DNA from: CAZWZG01 sp964638245
Lineage (GTDB): Bacteria; Pseudomonadota; Alphaproteobacteria; Rhodobacterales; Rhodobacteraceae
Direction: 5' to 3'
Length of the DNA stretch: 12,951 bases
Assembly (NCBI GenBank): GCA_964638245.1
Contig: CAZWZG010000085.1
Span: 1 to 12,951 of the forward strand
Part shown: one piece after another, positions 6,753 through 12,951 of the stretch
Layout of the letters: the number at the start of each line of letters is the position of its first letter
Numbering within the stretch: the first letter of the stretch is position 1
Program-made: the position numbers and the translations under genes
The notes under the pieces: generated by a model
Database searches by the model: none
What the model was told of the DNA's origin: nothing
The model's input: only the letters and a program-made list of their open reading frames with translations

Positions 6753-6783
6753 GCGGGAGATTCTGCCCGCACCAAGTTGGTGC
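6753..6783. terminator. Overlapping hairpins between convergent ZIP and L,D-transpeptidase genes
   Basis: The 38-base gap between two converging stop codons holds GCGGG-N8-CCCGC (6753-6770) and, sharing its last bases, the palindrome GCACCAAGTTGGTGC (6769-6783). Only one of the two could fold at a time. No T-run follows on either strand, so a bidirectional terminator is plausible but not certain. Confidence 0.4.
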
Positions 6784-6788
6784 GTCCG

Positions 6789-7286
6789 TCAGGGATAAAT
6801 GTCAATCGGGGTGCCGTTCTGCACCATCGCATAGATTATCTCGATCTGCCTGTCCGTGACAGAAGGGCAGCCCGCCGTCCAATCCCTCACATTCATCGGG
6901 TCAATTCCGCGCCGCGGACCACCATGGATGAAGATATCTCCACCGGGCGAACGACCGTGCGACTCCGCAAACGCCCTGTCCGCCTCGTTGGGGTAGGAGA
7001 TACCGATGGACAGATGGAATTCGCTGTTCGGATTACGGCGGTCGATAATGTACGCCCCCTCGGGCGTGCGGCCATCGCCTTCGAACTGCTTATGACCCAC
7101 GGGCGCGAAGCCAAGTCCGATCGGGAACCTCCGCAATTCACCCTCAGCGCCATCAAGGATAAGCAAACGCTCATCCTTGTACATTCTGAGCCGCGTGACC
7201 TGCGGTCCATCGTAGTCCCGGAACCTGCTGGCGCAGCCGGACAGAAATGCGGTGATCGTACCCAAAAGAAAGATGCGGCGTTTCAT
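6789..7286 (-). CDS. YkuD-family L,D-transpeptidase, lipoprotein
   Basis: A 165-residue L,D-transpeptidase. The N-terminus MKRRIFLLGTITAFLSGCAS is a lipoprotein signal with lipobox LSGC (Cys18), so the protein should be anchored in the periplasmic leaflet of a membrane. The catalytic region is GGDIFIHGGP (His121) and RDWTAGCPSVTD (Cys140), followed by the typical end GTPIDIYP. The usual Arg after the Cys (GCxR) is Ser, as seen in the YafK-like branch, where members cut or form meso-DAP links to the wall or to Braun-type lipoprotein. It lies 54 bases below the TRAP large subunit on the same strand, with no clear promoter of its own, so it is probably the last gene of the ATPase-TRAP transcript. 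The opposite-strand frame over the same bases has no recognisable motif and is ignored. Confidence 0.88.
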   Translation of the reverse strand: MKRRIFLLGTITAFLSGCASRFRDYDGPQVTRLRMYKDERLLILDGAEGELRRFPIGLGFAPVGHKQFEGDGRTPEGAYIIDRRNPNSEFHLSIGISYPNEADRAFAESHGRSPGGDIFIHGGPRRGIDPMNVRDWTAGCPSVTDRQIEIIYAMVQNGTPIDIYP

Positions 7287-7340
7287 GGGGAAAGCTCGGT
7301 TTTATGACAATGCCTCATGACGATAGTTAGCATGCCAAAT

Positions 7341-8708
7341 CTAGTTGATCAAAGCGGAGTTTGATCGCGAAAGAACAAGTTGTGGCAGCCATGTGATCAA
7401 TTCAGGTCGCCATACCAGCAAGGCAATCAGTGCGACTTCGATGACCACGAGCGGTCCCGCGCCGCGATAGATATCGGCCAGATTGACGCTCGGTGGCGCC
7501 GCCATTTTGGCGAAGAACAGCGCATATCCGAACGGCGGTGTGAGAAATGAGGTTTGAAGCGCCAATGCGATCAGACCAGCCAACCAGACCTGCGAGAAAT
7601 AGACCGACCCGACGTGATCGGAGAAATCCAGCTGTGCGAACACAGGAAGGAAGATCGGTAGGAACACGAGCAGAATTTCGATCCAGTCGAACACGAAACC
7701 CAGCACAAGGATCACGCCCAACAACATGCCAAGGGTCGCCCAACGCCCAAGGTCAAATCCGTCAATCCAGGAAAGTAGCAGCTGCCCACCCTCCAGCAAA
7801 TTGAAGCTGAGCGAGAAAATCGACGCACCCACAACGATGAAGAATACCATCGAGGTCATGGACGCCGTCTGCACAATCGTCTTGTTCAGCCGCTCAATTG
7901 TCATGCGACCGCGAACCGCCATTACAAATAGTGCGCCAAAGACCCCAACACCCGCTGCCTCAGACAAGGTCGCGATCCCGCCCATGATACTAAGGGGAAT
8001 AGCAGCAATTACGGCAATCGCCATGATCGACGACACGAGGTCCCGCAGCGTGTGCTTCGCGTCGTCTGAAAGTGAGATATCGATACGCCCTCTCAGCGTG
8101 ACGGAAAAATAGACGGAAAAGAAGAAAACCAGAATGAGCACTGGAACGACCAAGGCCGAATACATCAGGGAAATACGAAGCTGAAAGACATTGGCCACGA
8201 AGAATAGAAGGACTGCCGGAGGGAAGACGACGCCCAACGCGCCGGATGCCGCCACGGCCGATCCTGCCGCTGACGCGGAATACCCTGAACGCAGCATCGG
8301 AGCGTAGGCCACCAATGCTACGGTCACGACGGAAGCTCCAATCACACCAGCGGCGGGGGCCAGGATCAGGCCAATCAACAATGTGGCAATGGCATAGTGG
8401 CCGGGGAGCCACCTGAGTGCCCGCCCCAGTGTTCGAAACAGGGTTGATGAAATGCCGCTGGCGTTCAGCACCAGCCCCAGAAAGATCAGGAGCGGCACGG
8501 TAGTGAACTGCACCCCTTCGTTCGTCAGGATGCCACGCACGCGAAGATAGATCAGACCCAAGTGGCCGAAATCCGTGACCTCCATCCAGACCGCGCCCAC
8601 AAAGGCAAGAAACCCAGTCGCCGTCAGAACCAAAGCCACGGGGAAGCCGCTGAACACGCCTAGCGCCAGAATACCCAGCATGGCGATGGCCAGGAATTCA
8701 GTCTCCAC
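7341..8708 (-). CDS. TRAP transporter large permease (DctM family)
   Basis: A 455-residue, strongly hydrophobic protein with about twelve membrane helices, matching the DctM subunit of tripartite ATP-independent periplasmic transporters, which use the sodium gradient to import organic acids and related solutes. Recognisable features include the N-terminal GVFSGFPVALVLTATG, the central APAAGVIGASVVTVALVAYAPML and the C-terminal half-site LQTSFLTPPFGYALFFAK (family motif TPPxG). The start is GTG at 8708 with GAGGAAG upstream, and it overlaps the small-subunit stop by 11 bases, which is normal for coupled DctQ-DctM pairs. No DctP binding-protein gene is present in the window, so the substrate cannot be guessed. 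It lies in the same direction as the P-type ATPase and may share its transcript. Confidence 0.93.
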   Translation of the reverse strand: METEFLAIAMLGILALGVFSGFPVALVLTATGFLAFVGAVWMEVTDFGHLGLIYLRVRGILTNEGVQFTTVPLLIFLGLVLNASGISSTLFRTLGRALRWLPGHYAIATLLIGLILAPAAGVIGASVVTVALVAYAPMLRSGYSASAAGSAVAASGALGVVFPPAVLLFFVANVFQLRISLMYSALVVPVLILVFFFSVYFSVTLRGRIDISLSDDAKHTLRDLVSSIMAIAVIAAIPLSIMGGIATLSEAAGVGVFGALFVMAVRGRMTIERLNKTIVQTASMTSMVFFIVVGASIFSLSFNLLEGGQLLLSWIDGFDLGRWATLGMLLGVILVLGFVFDWIEILLVFLPIFLPVFAQLDFSDHVGSVYFSQVWLAGLIALALQTSFLTPPFGYALFFAKMAAPPSVNLADIYRGAGPLVVIEVALIALLVWRPELITWLPQLVLSRSNSALIN

Positions 8709-9219
8709 GGGGAAGGTCTTCCTCAGAGAGTGGGGAGAGGTTGTCGCGATTGCCGCGCAGGAACGCGACGTTCCACGCGATGACGATAAGCCCGGCCAAT
8801 CCCAGAACCACCGGGCCGATCACAGCGGCCATGCGCCGTGCCCAAATGTCGTTGTCCGCGAATTGCGTTGTTCGCATCAGCCCATCCCAGCCGTAGTAGG
8901 TGAGGATGGCCGCGAGGGGCAGAACGACGAGGAGGCAACCACCAAGCTCGATCCAAGCCAGGCGGCGTGGCGGCCAATTCCTTCGAAATACGTCCACGCG
9001 CACATGGCCGTCCCGTAGATAGGTGAACCCGAATGTCATGAAGATCAGGATGAACAGCAAGGACGTCGAAATGTCCGGAAGATACGACGACACCCCAAGG
9101 TGTAGTTTGCGATCAAGCATTTGCAGGCCGGTGAAAAACGCGATGGGGACCACTGTCAGCCAAGCGGTCCCCACACCTATCGAATGGATGATCTTTTCCA
9201 GCACGTCAAATATGCGCAT
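8698..9219 (-). CDS. TRAP transporter small permease (DctQ family)
   Basis: A 173-residue membrane protein with four predicted helices (about residues 15-35, 52-72, 93-113 and 130-155), the arrangement of DctQ subunits. The loop LRDGHVRVDVFRRNWPPRR after helix 2 is the family signature (GHVRVDxF). The start at 9219 is preferred: GGTGGGGGCAGA precedes it and the product then begins at MRIFDVLEKIIHSIG, as expected; the open frame to 9309 would add a Gly/Arg-rich stretch that overlaps the ATPase gene. The gap to the ATPase stop is only 34 bases, so read-through transcription is likely. It pairs with the DctM gene that overlaps its end. Confidence 0.9.
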   Translation of the reverse strand: MRIFDVLEKIIHSIGVGTAWLTVVPIAFFTGLQMLDRKLHLGVSSYLPDISTSLLFILIFMTFGFTYLRDGHVRVDVFRRNWPPRRLAWIELGGCLLVVLPLAAILTYYGWDGLMRTTQFADNDIWARRMAAVIGPVVLGLAGLIVIAWNVAFLRGNRDNLSPLSEEDLPRGD

Positions 9220-9253
9220 TCTGCCCCCACCTTCGCCGCCCTCCCGGGCCACC

Positions 9254-11596
9254 TTATTGTCCAGGCGCCAAGGCCCCCTTGGCCATCTGCGCGCCGACCC
9301 GCTTTCCACCGGCAGGTGGTGGCTTTGACTCTCCAGCGTTCAGAAGCCGCAGGGCATTGGCAACTACGACCAGCGACACGCCAACATCTGCAGCGATAGC
9401 GCCCCACATGGACGCCATCCCGAAGGCCGTCAGGCCAACAAACAGCGCCTTTGTCGCCAGCGAAATCGCAATGTTCTGGCGGATGATCGACATGGCCCGG
9501 CGCGAATGGCCGATAAGCCAAGGCACCTTGCCGATATCGTCGGTCATGAGTGCGATATCCGCCGTCTCAATCGCTGCATCCGAGCCGACGGCCCCCATGG
9601 CAATCGCGTAATGCGCCCGCGCCATGGCGGGTGCGTCGTTCACGCCGTCGCCGATCATGGCCACCATGTCGTGGGTTTCGACCAGCTCTTCGATGGCTTT
9701 CACTTTGTCTTCGGGCAGAAGCTCAGCGCGGACCTCGTCGATGCCCACTTCGGCGGCGACGGCGCGCGCAGTGCGCTCGTTATCGCCCGTCAGCATGACG
9801 ATGGTCTTCACGCCCTGCGCGTGAAGCTGCGCCACGATGCCTTTGGCATCTGGACGGATCCTGTCACGCAACTCCAGAAGTCCCATCACGCCAGTGTCGT
9901 CGCCCACGGCGACAAGCGTGCTTCCAGCACCTTCAATCCGGTCGCGGATGTCTTTCGGAATGGCGCTGCCAAATCCTTTCTCTTCCGCGAAACGGTCAGA
10001 GCCAAGCCAGATTGAACGGCCAGCAGCGCGCCCTTCAAGCCCGCGACCCGGCACGGTGCGAGTATCTTCAGCGGCAGACACCGTGACGCCGTCGGCCTCA
10101 GCCCGCGCAATAATGGCATGCGCCAATGGGTGCGAGGATCGCGCCTCAAGACCGGCAGCCATCTCGATCAGGTCCTTGGCCGTCGCGGTTCCCAACGGAT
10201 GCACGGACGCCACCTCAGGCTCGCCCATAGTGATCGTTCCGGTCTTGTCCATCGCTAGCGCCGTCGTGCGGCCAGGCGCTTCGACATAGGCCCCACCCTT
10301 GATCAGCACCCCAGCCCGAGCAGATGCGGCAAGTGCCGCAACGATGGACACAGGCGTCGAGATGACCAGCGCGCAAGGGCAGGCAATGACCAGAAGCACA
10401 AGCGCGTTGTAGAACCAGTAGTCCCACCCCCCGCCTGCGATGAGCGGCGGCAGAACTGCAATCGCGATCGCCAACACCATCACGATGGGCGTGTAGATGC
10501 GTGCGAATTTCGCGACCCATTGTTCTACCGGCGCGCGGCGCGCATGGGCATCGCCGACCATGCGCGTGATCTTGGCCAGCACCGTGTCCGAGGCCAACTT
10601 GGTAGCGCGCACCGTCAGCGTGCCTTCACCGTTGATCGTGCCTGCATAGACATCATCCCCGGTTTCTTTCGGCACCAGCGCGCTTTCACCGGTGATCGGC
10701 GCCTGATCGACGGCTCCCATCCCGGATGTGACCTCTCCATCAAGCGGAATACGGTCGCCGCCGCGCACAATGAAACGGTCGCCCACGACAACTTCTGCAG
10801 CAGGCATGTCCAATTCGGTGCCGTCATCGCGGATCACCCGCGCCGTTGGCGGCGCGAGATCAAGAAGTGCGGAAACCGCATTCCTTGCACGTCCGACGCT
10901 CCAACTTTCCAGGAAGAGAGACAGCGAGAAGAAGAACGCAACCGTTGCCGCCTCGAAGAACTCCCCCAGGCCGATCGCACCCGCAACTGCCACCATCATC
11001 AGCAGATTCATGTCGGGCGAGAGCCGCCGCGCGGAAGACCACGCTTTAGGCGCTACGAGCCAGACACCGCACAGGATCGCGATTGCAAAAAATGCAACCT
11101 CGATCAACGGCATCGGCACCTCCCCGTGGCCGGAAAAGAGCCCGATCGCCCCGCCCAAGCCGGTCTCAACCAGGTGCCAGATGAAGCCTGCGGCCCAAAA
11201 GCCCCCACTGAGGAACGTGAACACCCTTTGGCGGGCAAGGTGTGCAGCCTGATCGACTGATGCGCTGTCGGCATCCCACGGCTTGGCTGTCATGCCGGTG
11301 CTTGCGACCAATTCTGCAACATGTGCGTCCGAAATCGCTTTGGCGCTGTCCAGGACGGTCATTCGCCCATTGATGACATCGAAGGCCAAATGCTCGGCGC
11401 CGCCGACCTTGGGGCCAACGACTTTATTGAGGATTGAGACTTCTTCGGCGCAGTCGAGACCGGACACCTGAAAGCTCCGACCGGAGGACGGAGTGGGCGT
11501 GGGCGTCATGTTGACGGGCTTGTCGCTGCCGCAGCAGGCGTCTCCGTGCGTGTGGCCAGGATCGGAATGAGGATGGCGATGTGGGTCGGACGGCAT
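9254..11596 (-). CDS. P1B-type heavy-metal exporting ATPase (Zn/Cd/Pb, CadA/ZntA-like)
   Basis: A 780-residue P1B ATPase that exports soft divalent metals using ATP. The N-terminus is His-rich and contains a Cys pair (PHRHPHSDPGHTHGDACCGSD, residues 5-25), followed by a ferredoxin-like metal domain whose motif is GLDCAEEV (Cys49) instead of the usual DCxxC, so the second thiolate is replaced by carboxylates. The catalytic core is complete: TGES at 302-305, the membrane metal motif CPC (Cys406, Cys408), the phosphorylated Asp450 in DKTGTIT, SSHPLA at 487-492, TGDNERTA at 603-610 and GDGVNDAPA at 649-657. The last helix contains AADVGVSLVVVANALRLL (Asp737), the conserved Asp of the P1B-2 Zn/Cd/Pb group and not a copper pump signature. 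A start at 11596 has GAGG nearby and lies about 24 bases below the MerR-type promoter A2. Confidence 0.96.
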   Translation of the reverse strand: MPSDPHRHPHSDPGHTHGDACCGSDKPVNMTPTPTPSSGRSFQVSGLDCAEEVSILNKVVGPKVGGAEHLAFDVINGRMTVLDSAKAISDAHVAELVASTGMTAKPWDADSASVDQAAHLARQRVFTFLSGGFWAAGFIWHLVETGLGGAIGLFSGHGEVPMPLIEVAFFAIAILCGVWLVAPKAWSSARRLSPDMNLLMMVAVAGAIGLGEFFEAATVAFFFSLSLFLESWSVGRARNAVSALLDLAPPTARVIRDDGTELDMPAAEVVVGDRFIVRGGDRIPLDGEVTSGMGAVDQAPITGESALVPKETGDDVYAGTINGEGTLTVRATKLASDTVLAKITRMVGDAHARRAPVEQWVAKFARIYTPIVMVLAIAIAVLPPLIAGGGWDYWFYNALVLLVIACPCALVISTPVSIVAALAASARAGVLIKGGAYVEAPGRTTALAMDKTGTITMGEPEVASVHPLGTATAKDLIEMAAGLEARSSHPLAHAIIARAEADGVTVSAAEDTRTVPGRGLEGRAAGRSIWLGSDRFAEEKGFGSAIPKDIRDRIEGAGSTLVAVGDDTGVMGLLELRDRIRPDAKGIVAQLHAQGVKTIVMLTGDNERTARAVAAEVGIDEVRAELLPEDKVKAIEELVETHDMVAMIGDGVNDAPAMARAHYAIAMGAVGSDAAIETADIALMTDDIGKVPWLIGHSRRAMSIIRQNIAISLATKALFVGLTAFGMASMWGAIAADVGVSLVVVANALRLLNAGESKPPPAGGKRVGAQMAKGALAPGQ

Positions 11597-11626
11597 GATA
11601 ACCTCGGGATTCGCTAGGATGCAACC

Positions 11627-11658
11627 GAGATAGCACCTACAGCCACTGTAGCTTCAAG
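11627..11658 (-). promoter_or_regulatory. MerR-type promoter/operator A2 for the ATPase-TRAP unit
   Basis: Read on the minus strand: -35 TTGAAG (11657-11652), 19-base spacer, -10 TATCTC (11632-11627). The spacer holds the dyad CTACAG-TGG-CTGTAG (11651-11637). Bases 11637-11658 are identical to 965-986, covering the -35, the dyad and the centre. The predicted transcript starts about 24 bases ahead of the ATPase start codon. The natural candidate activator is the MerR protein encoded at 1445-1017. Confidence 0.82.
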
Positions 11659-11733
11659 CGGTAAGTTTCCGTTTGACCATAGATTTCCGCAAACCACATT
11701 TTTTCAAATGACAGGACGTGCAGACGTGAGAAC

Positions 11734-11764
11734 CCCCTGTCCGGCATGGCGCGCCAAACAGGGG
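11734..11764. repeat. Long inverted repeat in the gap between the ATPase promoter and L,D-transpeptidase
   Basis: CCCCTGT (11734-11740) pairs with ACAGGGG (11758-11764) across a 17-base loop that itself contains a GGC/GCC pairing. It lies 74 bases past the stop codon of the minus-strand L,D-transpeptidase and could end that transcript, although no T-run follows. The rest of the 178-base gap (11660-11837) shows no gene. Confidence 0.3.
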
Positions 11765-11837
11765 TGTTTCCGAGCGTGTCCGAAAAAAGACAGGGCGACG
11801 GGGCTCATCTGCAGCCTGCGCCCATCAACCTCGTTCT

Positions 11838-12479
11838 CTAGGCCGGATAAAGGCGCGCCATGGATCCGATTTCGACATTGGGGAAGAGAGCGTTGATATG
11901 TGGCATAACCATCCGCACACATCCGGAACTCGCGCGACTTCCGATTGACCAAGGCTGTGGTGTGCCATGGATCCTAAGGTAAGTATCTCGCTGACCGACA
12001 TACAAATACAGCGCACGTGAGCCGAGCGCATTGTTGGGTCCAGGTTCCTGCCCGTTGGCATACTGCGAATATACTTCTGGCTCCCGCGCGATCATGTTTG
12101 CAGTGGGGGTCCAGTGTGGCCATTCGACCTTGCGACGGATCGTGTAAGTCCCCGGTTGGTACAACCCGCCACGGCCGATGGCGACGCCATATCGCATCGC
12201 AGTTCCACCGGTTTCGATATGGTACAGGTAGCGCGCGGTCGCATCGACGTGAATGTCACCCGGAACAAGCCCATCGTTCGCCGCCACCCTTTGGGGCAGC
12301 AGACGAGGGTTCAAGCCCCACGGATTGGTGGTAGCCAGATCAAAACCCGGCGGCGTAACCTGCGCGTCCCAAGACGCCATTTCCGACTCTGTTGGCCAAT
12401 TATTTGCCAACGACGGTCCGGCCAATGCGGCCGAAAACAACGCCGTGGTCGTTTGAATGAAATGTCGTCTCGTCAACAT
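11838..12479 (-). CDS. Tat-exported L,D-transpeptidase (ErfK/YbiS/YcfS type)
   Basis: A 213-residue L,D-transpeptidase. The signal sequence MLTRRHFIQTTTALFSAALA has the twin-Arg motif TRRHFIQ and ends near GPSLA-NN, indicating folded export by the Tat system. The YkuD domain runs from GDIHVDATARYLYHIE (residue 74 on) through VEWPHWTPTANMIAREPEVY to the active site LRIHGTPQPWSIG (His171) and RASSGCVRM (Cys187, Arg189). This full motif and the PxWTPTANM stretch match the ErfK/YbiS/YcfS group, which attaches lipoprotein to, or crosslinks, peptidoglycan. The start at 12479 is chosen for the GGGGA ribosome binding site just upstream and because it begins the signal peptide; the open frame to 12584 would cross the -10 and the operator. 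A MerR-type promoter of class B lies directly upstream. Confidence 0.9.
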   Translation of the reverse strand: MLTRRHFIQTTTALFSAALAGPSLANNWPTESEMASWDAQVTPPGFDLATTNPWGLNPRLLPQRVAANDGLVPGDIHVDATARYLYHIETGGTAMRYGVAIGRGGLYQPGTYTIRRKVEWPHWTPTANMIAREPEVYSQYANGQEPGPNNALGSRALYLYVGQRDTYLRIHGTPQPWSIGSRASSGCVRMVMPHINALFPNVEIGSMARLYPA

Positions 12480-12535
12480 CTGTTTTCCCCGCATCAAAAT
12501 TCGTCTTTCAGTGGCTTGGCCAAAGTTCGCCTCTT

Positions 12536-12566
12536 TTGTTAACGCCTCCAGTTGCTGGAGGTTCAA
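12536..12566 (-). promoter_or_regulatory. MerR-type promoter/operator B2 for L,D-transpeptidase
   Basis: Read on the minus strand: -35 TTGAAC (12566-12561), 19-base spacer, -10 TAACAA (12541-12536). The spacer contains the perfect dyad CCTCCAG-CAA-CTGGAGG (12561-12545). Read on the plus strand the dyad is CCTCCAG-TTG-CTGGAGG, which differs from the Sco-operon operator (1557-1573) at a single base. The predicted leader before the ATG at 12479 is about 50 bases. Confidence 0.7.
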
Positions 12567-12621
12567 GAGAAAAGTTGGACGCATAGAAAGGAATTTGCAG
12601 ATTTAACGGGAACGTGAACGC

Positions 12622-12666
12622 TCAGGCCGCCGTTTTGCCTTTCATGGTACGATCGGCGGGACGCAT
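12622..12666 (-). CDS. Possible 14-residue small ORF with strong ribosome binding site
   Basis: ATG at 12666 opens a 14-codon frame (MRPADRTMKGKTAA) ending in TGA. Its only strong point is the near-ideal ribosome binding site GGAGGTGT at 12678-12671, spaced suitably from the ATG. It is upstream of and on the same strand as the L,D-transpeptidase, ending about 56 bases above that gene's -35. It could be a leader peptide, an unannotated small protein or the remnant of a longer gene. I do not recognise it. Confidence 0.25.
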   Translation of the reverse strand: MRPADRTMKGKTAA

Positions 12667-12837
12667 CGCCACACCTCCATTTGAACCTTTGGTCCGCAAT
12701 ATGAGGTCACAGATGACTAAGTCCGCCCCAAAAGGTCGGCCAGCTCCTCAGGTCGTTCGAGCATCAACTAACTCCAACTTCACCAAATACACACAGCCGC
12801 CAAACGCCCGACAGAACGCGCCAGAAGGCGATTTCGC

Positions 12838-12857
12838 ATTGCACACATATTGCACAC
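12838..12857 (+). repeat. Tandem ATTGCACAC direct repeat, 11-base period
   Basis: The nonamer ATTGCACAC occurs at 12838-12846 and 12849-12857, so the copies are offset by one helical turn. It lies just upstream of the AT-rich patch and may be a regulator site for a gene beginning at the right edge; chance is also possible. Confidence 0.4.
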
Positions 12858-12951
12858 GACACCCCTTAATCCATTGAAATTAATATATAACTCGTCCCAT
12901 CCATCATCGGGGCGACCGACAAGCGGGCGGCAGGTTTAAATGTGTCGTAAC

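Larger units (their letters stand above)
12567..12951. other. Right-end stretch without a convincing gene
   Basis: About 385 bases with no recognisable protein. It holds the small ORF at 12666-12622, a tandem ATTGCACAC pair with an 11-base period (12838-12846 and 12849-12857), and a markedly AT-rich patch (12867-12891) that includes a -10-like TATAAC at 12886-12891 with no matching -35. An ATG at 12940 preceded by CAGG (12931-12934) might begin a plus-strand gene that continues past the window, but only four codons are visible. The 87-codon GTG-started frame at 12614-12877 has no motif or good ribosome binding site. Confidence 0.5.

Noticed and set aside
6747..7307. 186-codon plus-strand frame opposite the lipoprotein L,D-transpeptidase
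   Set aside because: The minus-strand product has a lipobox and HG...GC active site; the plus-strand frame has neither motif nor hydrophobic segments.
9220..9309. Extended N-terminus of the TRAP small subunit
   Set aside because: It would overlap the ATPase gene and adds a Gly/Arg-rich stretch; the ATG at 9219 has a strong ribosome binding site.
10520..11260. Long plus-strand frames opposite the P1B ATPase
   Set aside because: They lie wholly within a complete ATPase gene and their translations are Arg/His-rich shadow sequence.
12480..12584. Extended N-terminus of the right-hand L,D-transpeptidase
   Set aside because: It would start upstream of the predicted -10 and place coding sequence over the operator; the Tat signal begins at 12479.
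12614..12877. 87-codon GTG-started plus-strand frame
   Set aside because: Poor ribosome binding site, no recognisable motif, low-complexity composition, and it overlaps the better-initiated small minus-strand ORF and repeat-like sequence.
12881..12951. Possible transposon terminal inverted repeat at the right edge
   Set aside because: The terminal bases do not match the ends of Tn3-family or other elements I know, and no partner repeat or transposase is visible.
1..12951. CRISPR arrays, tRNA or rRNA genes, and replication or conjugation genes
   Set aside because: I saw no regularly spaced repeats, tRNA-like cloverleaf or conserved rRNA stretches, and no product resembling replication, partition or transfer proteins.

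Overview
This GC-rich window resembles a metal-resistance and copper-handling accessory region of an alphaproteobacterium, most likely a member of the Rhodobacteraceae. That placement rests on the gene families (Sco, PCuAC, TRAP, Cys-based MerR regulator), the compact overlapping genes and the base composition, not on a database match. No replication, transfer or transposase gene is visible, so plasmid versus chromosome cannot be decided.

Layout. On the minus strand at the left are a MerR-type sensor (1445-1017), a transglutaminase-like protein (925-164) and the first 58 codons of a CDF metal-efflux protein (174-1, cut by the window edge). Divergent from the sensor, a tightly packed plus-strand operon runs from 1618 to 5768: Sco, DsbB, DsbA, PCu(A)C chaperone, a second Sco, and an M23 peptidoglycan endopeptidase. 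A ZIP transporter (5968-6750, plus) follows after a 199-base gap. The next block is on the minus strand: a Zn/Cd/Pb-type P1B ATPase (11596-9254), a TRAP small subunit (9219-8698), a TRAP large subunit (8708-7341) and a lipoprotein L,D-transpeptidase (7286-6789), closely spaced enough to be one transcript. A second, Tat-exported L,D-transpeptidase (12479-11838, minus) is next, followed by about 470 bases without a convincing protein gene.

Regulatory logic. Four promoters have the MerR-family architecture, with a dyad filling a 19-base spacer between -35 and -10. They fall into two classes. Class A (dyad CTACAG-TGG-CTGTAG) drives the transglutaminase/CDF pair and the ATPase block, and the two copies share 22 identical bases although they are about 10.7 kb apart. 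Class B (dyad CTCCAG-NNN-CTRGAG) drives the Sco operon and the second L,D-transpeptidase. The MerR gene itself is preceded by a degenerate class A-like element. The window therefore looks like two metal-responsive regulons: cytoplasmic Zn/Cd/Pb export, and periplasmic copper/thiol handling.

The most unusual feature is that cell-wall enzymes (one M23 endopeptidase and two unrelated-looking L,D-transpeptidases) sit in three of the apparently metal-controlled units, and a transglutaminase-like protein of unknown role is translationally coupled to the CDF exporter. This suggests, by inference only, an envelope-remodelling or envelope-protection arm of the metal response.
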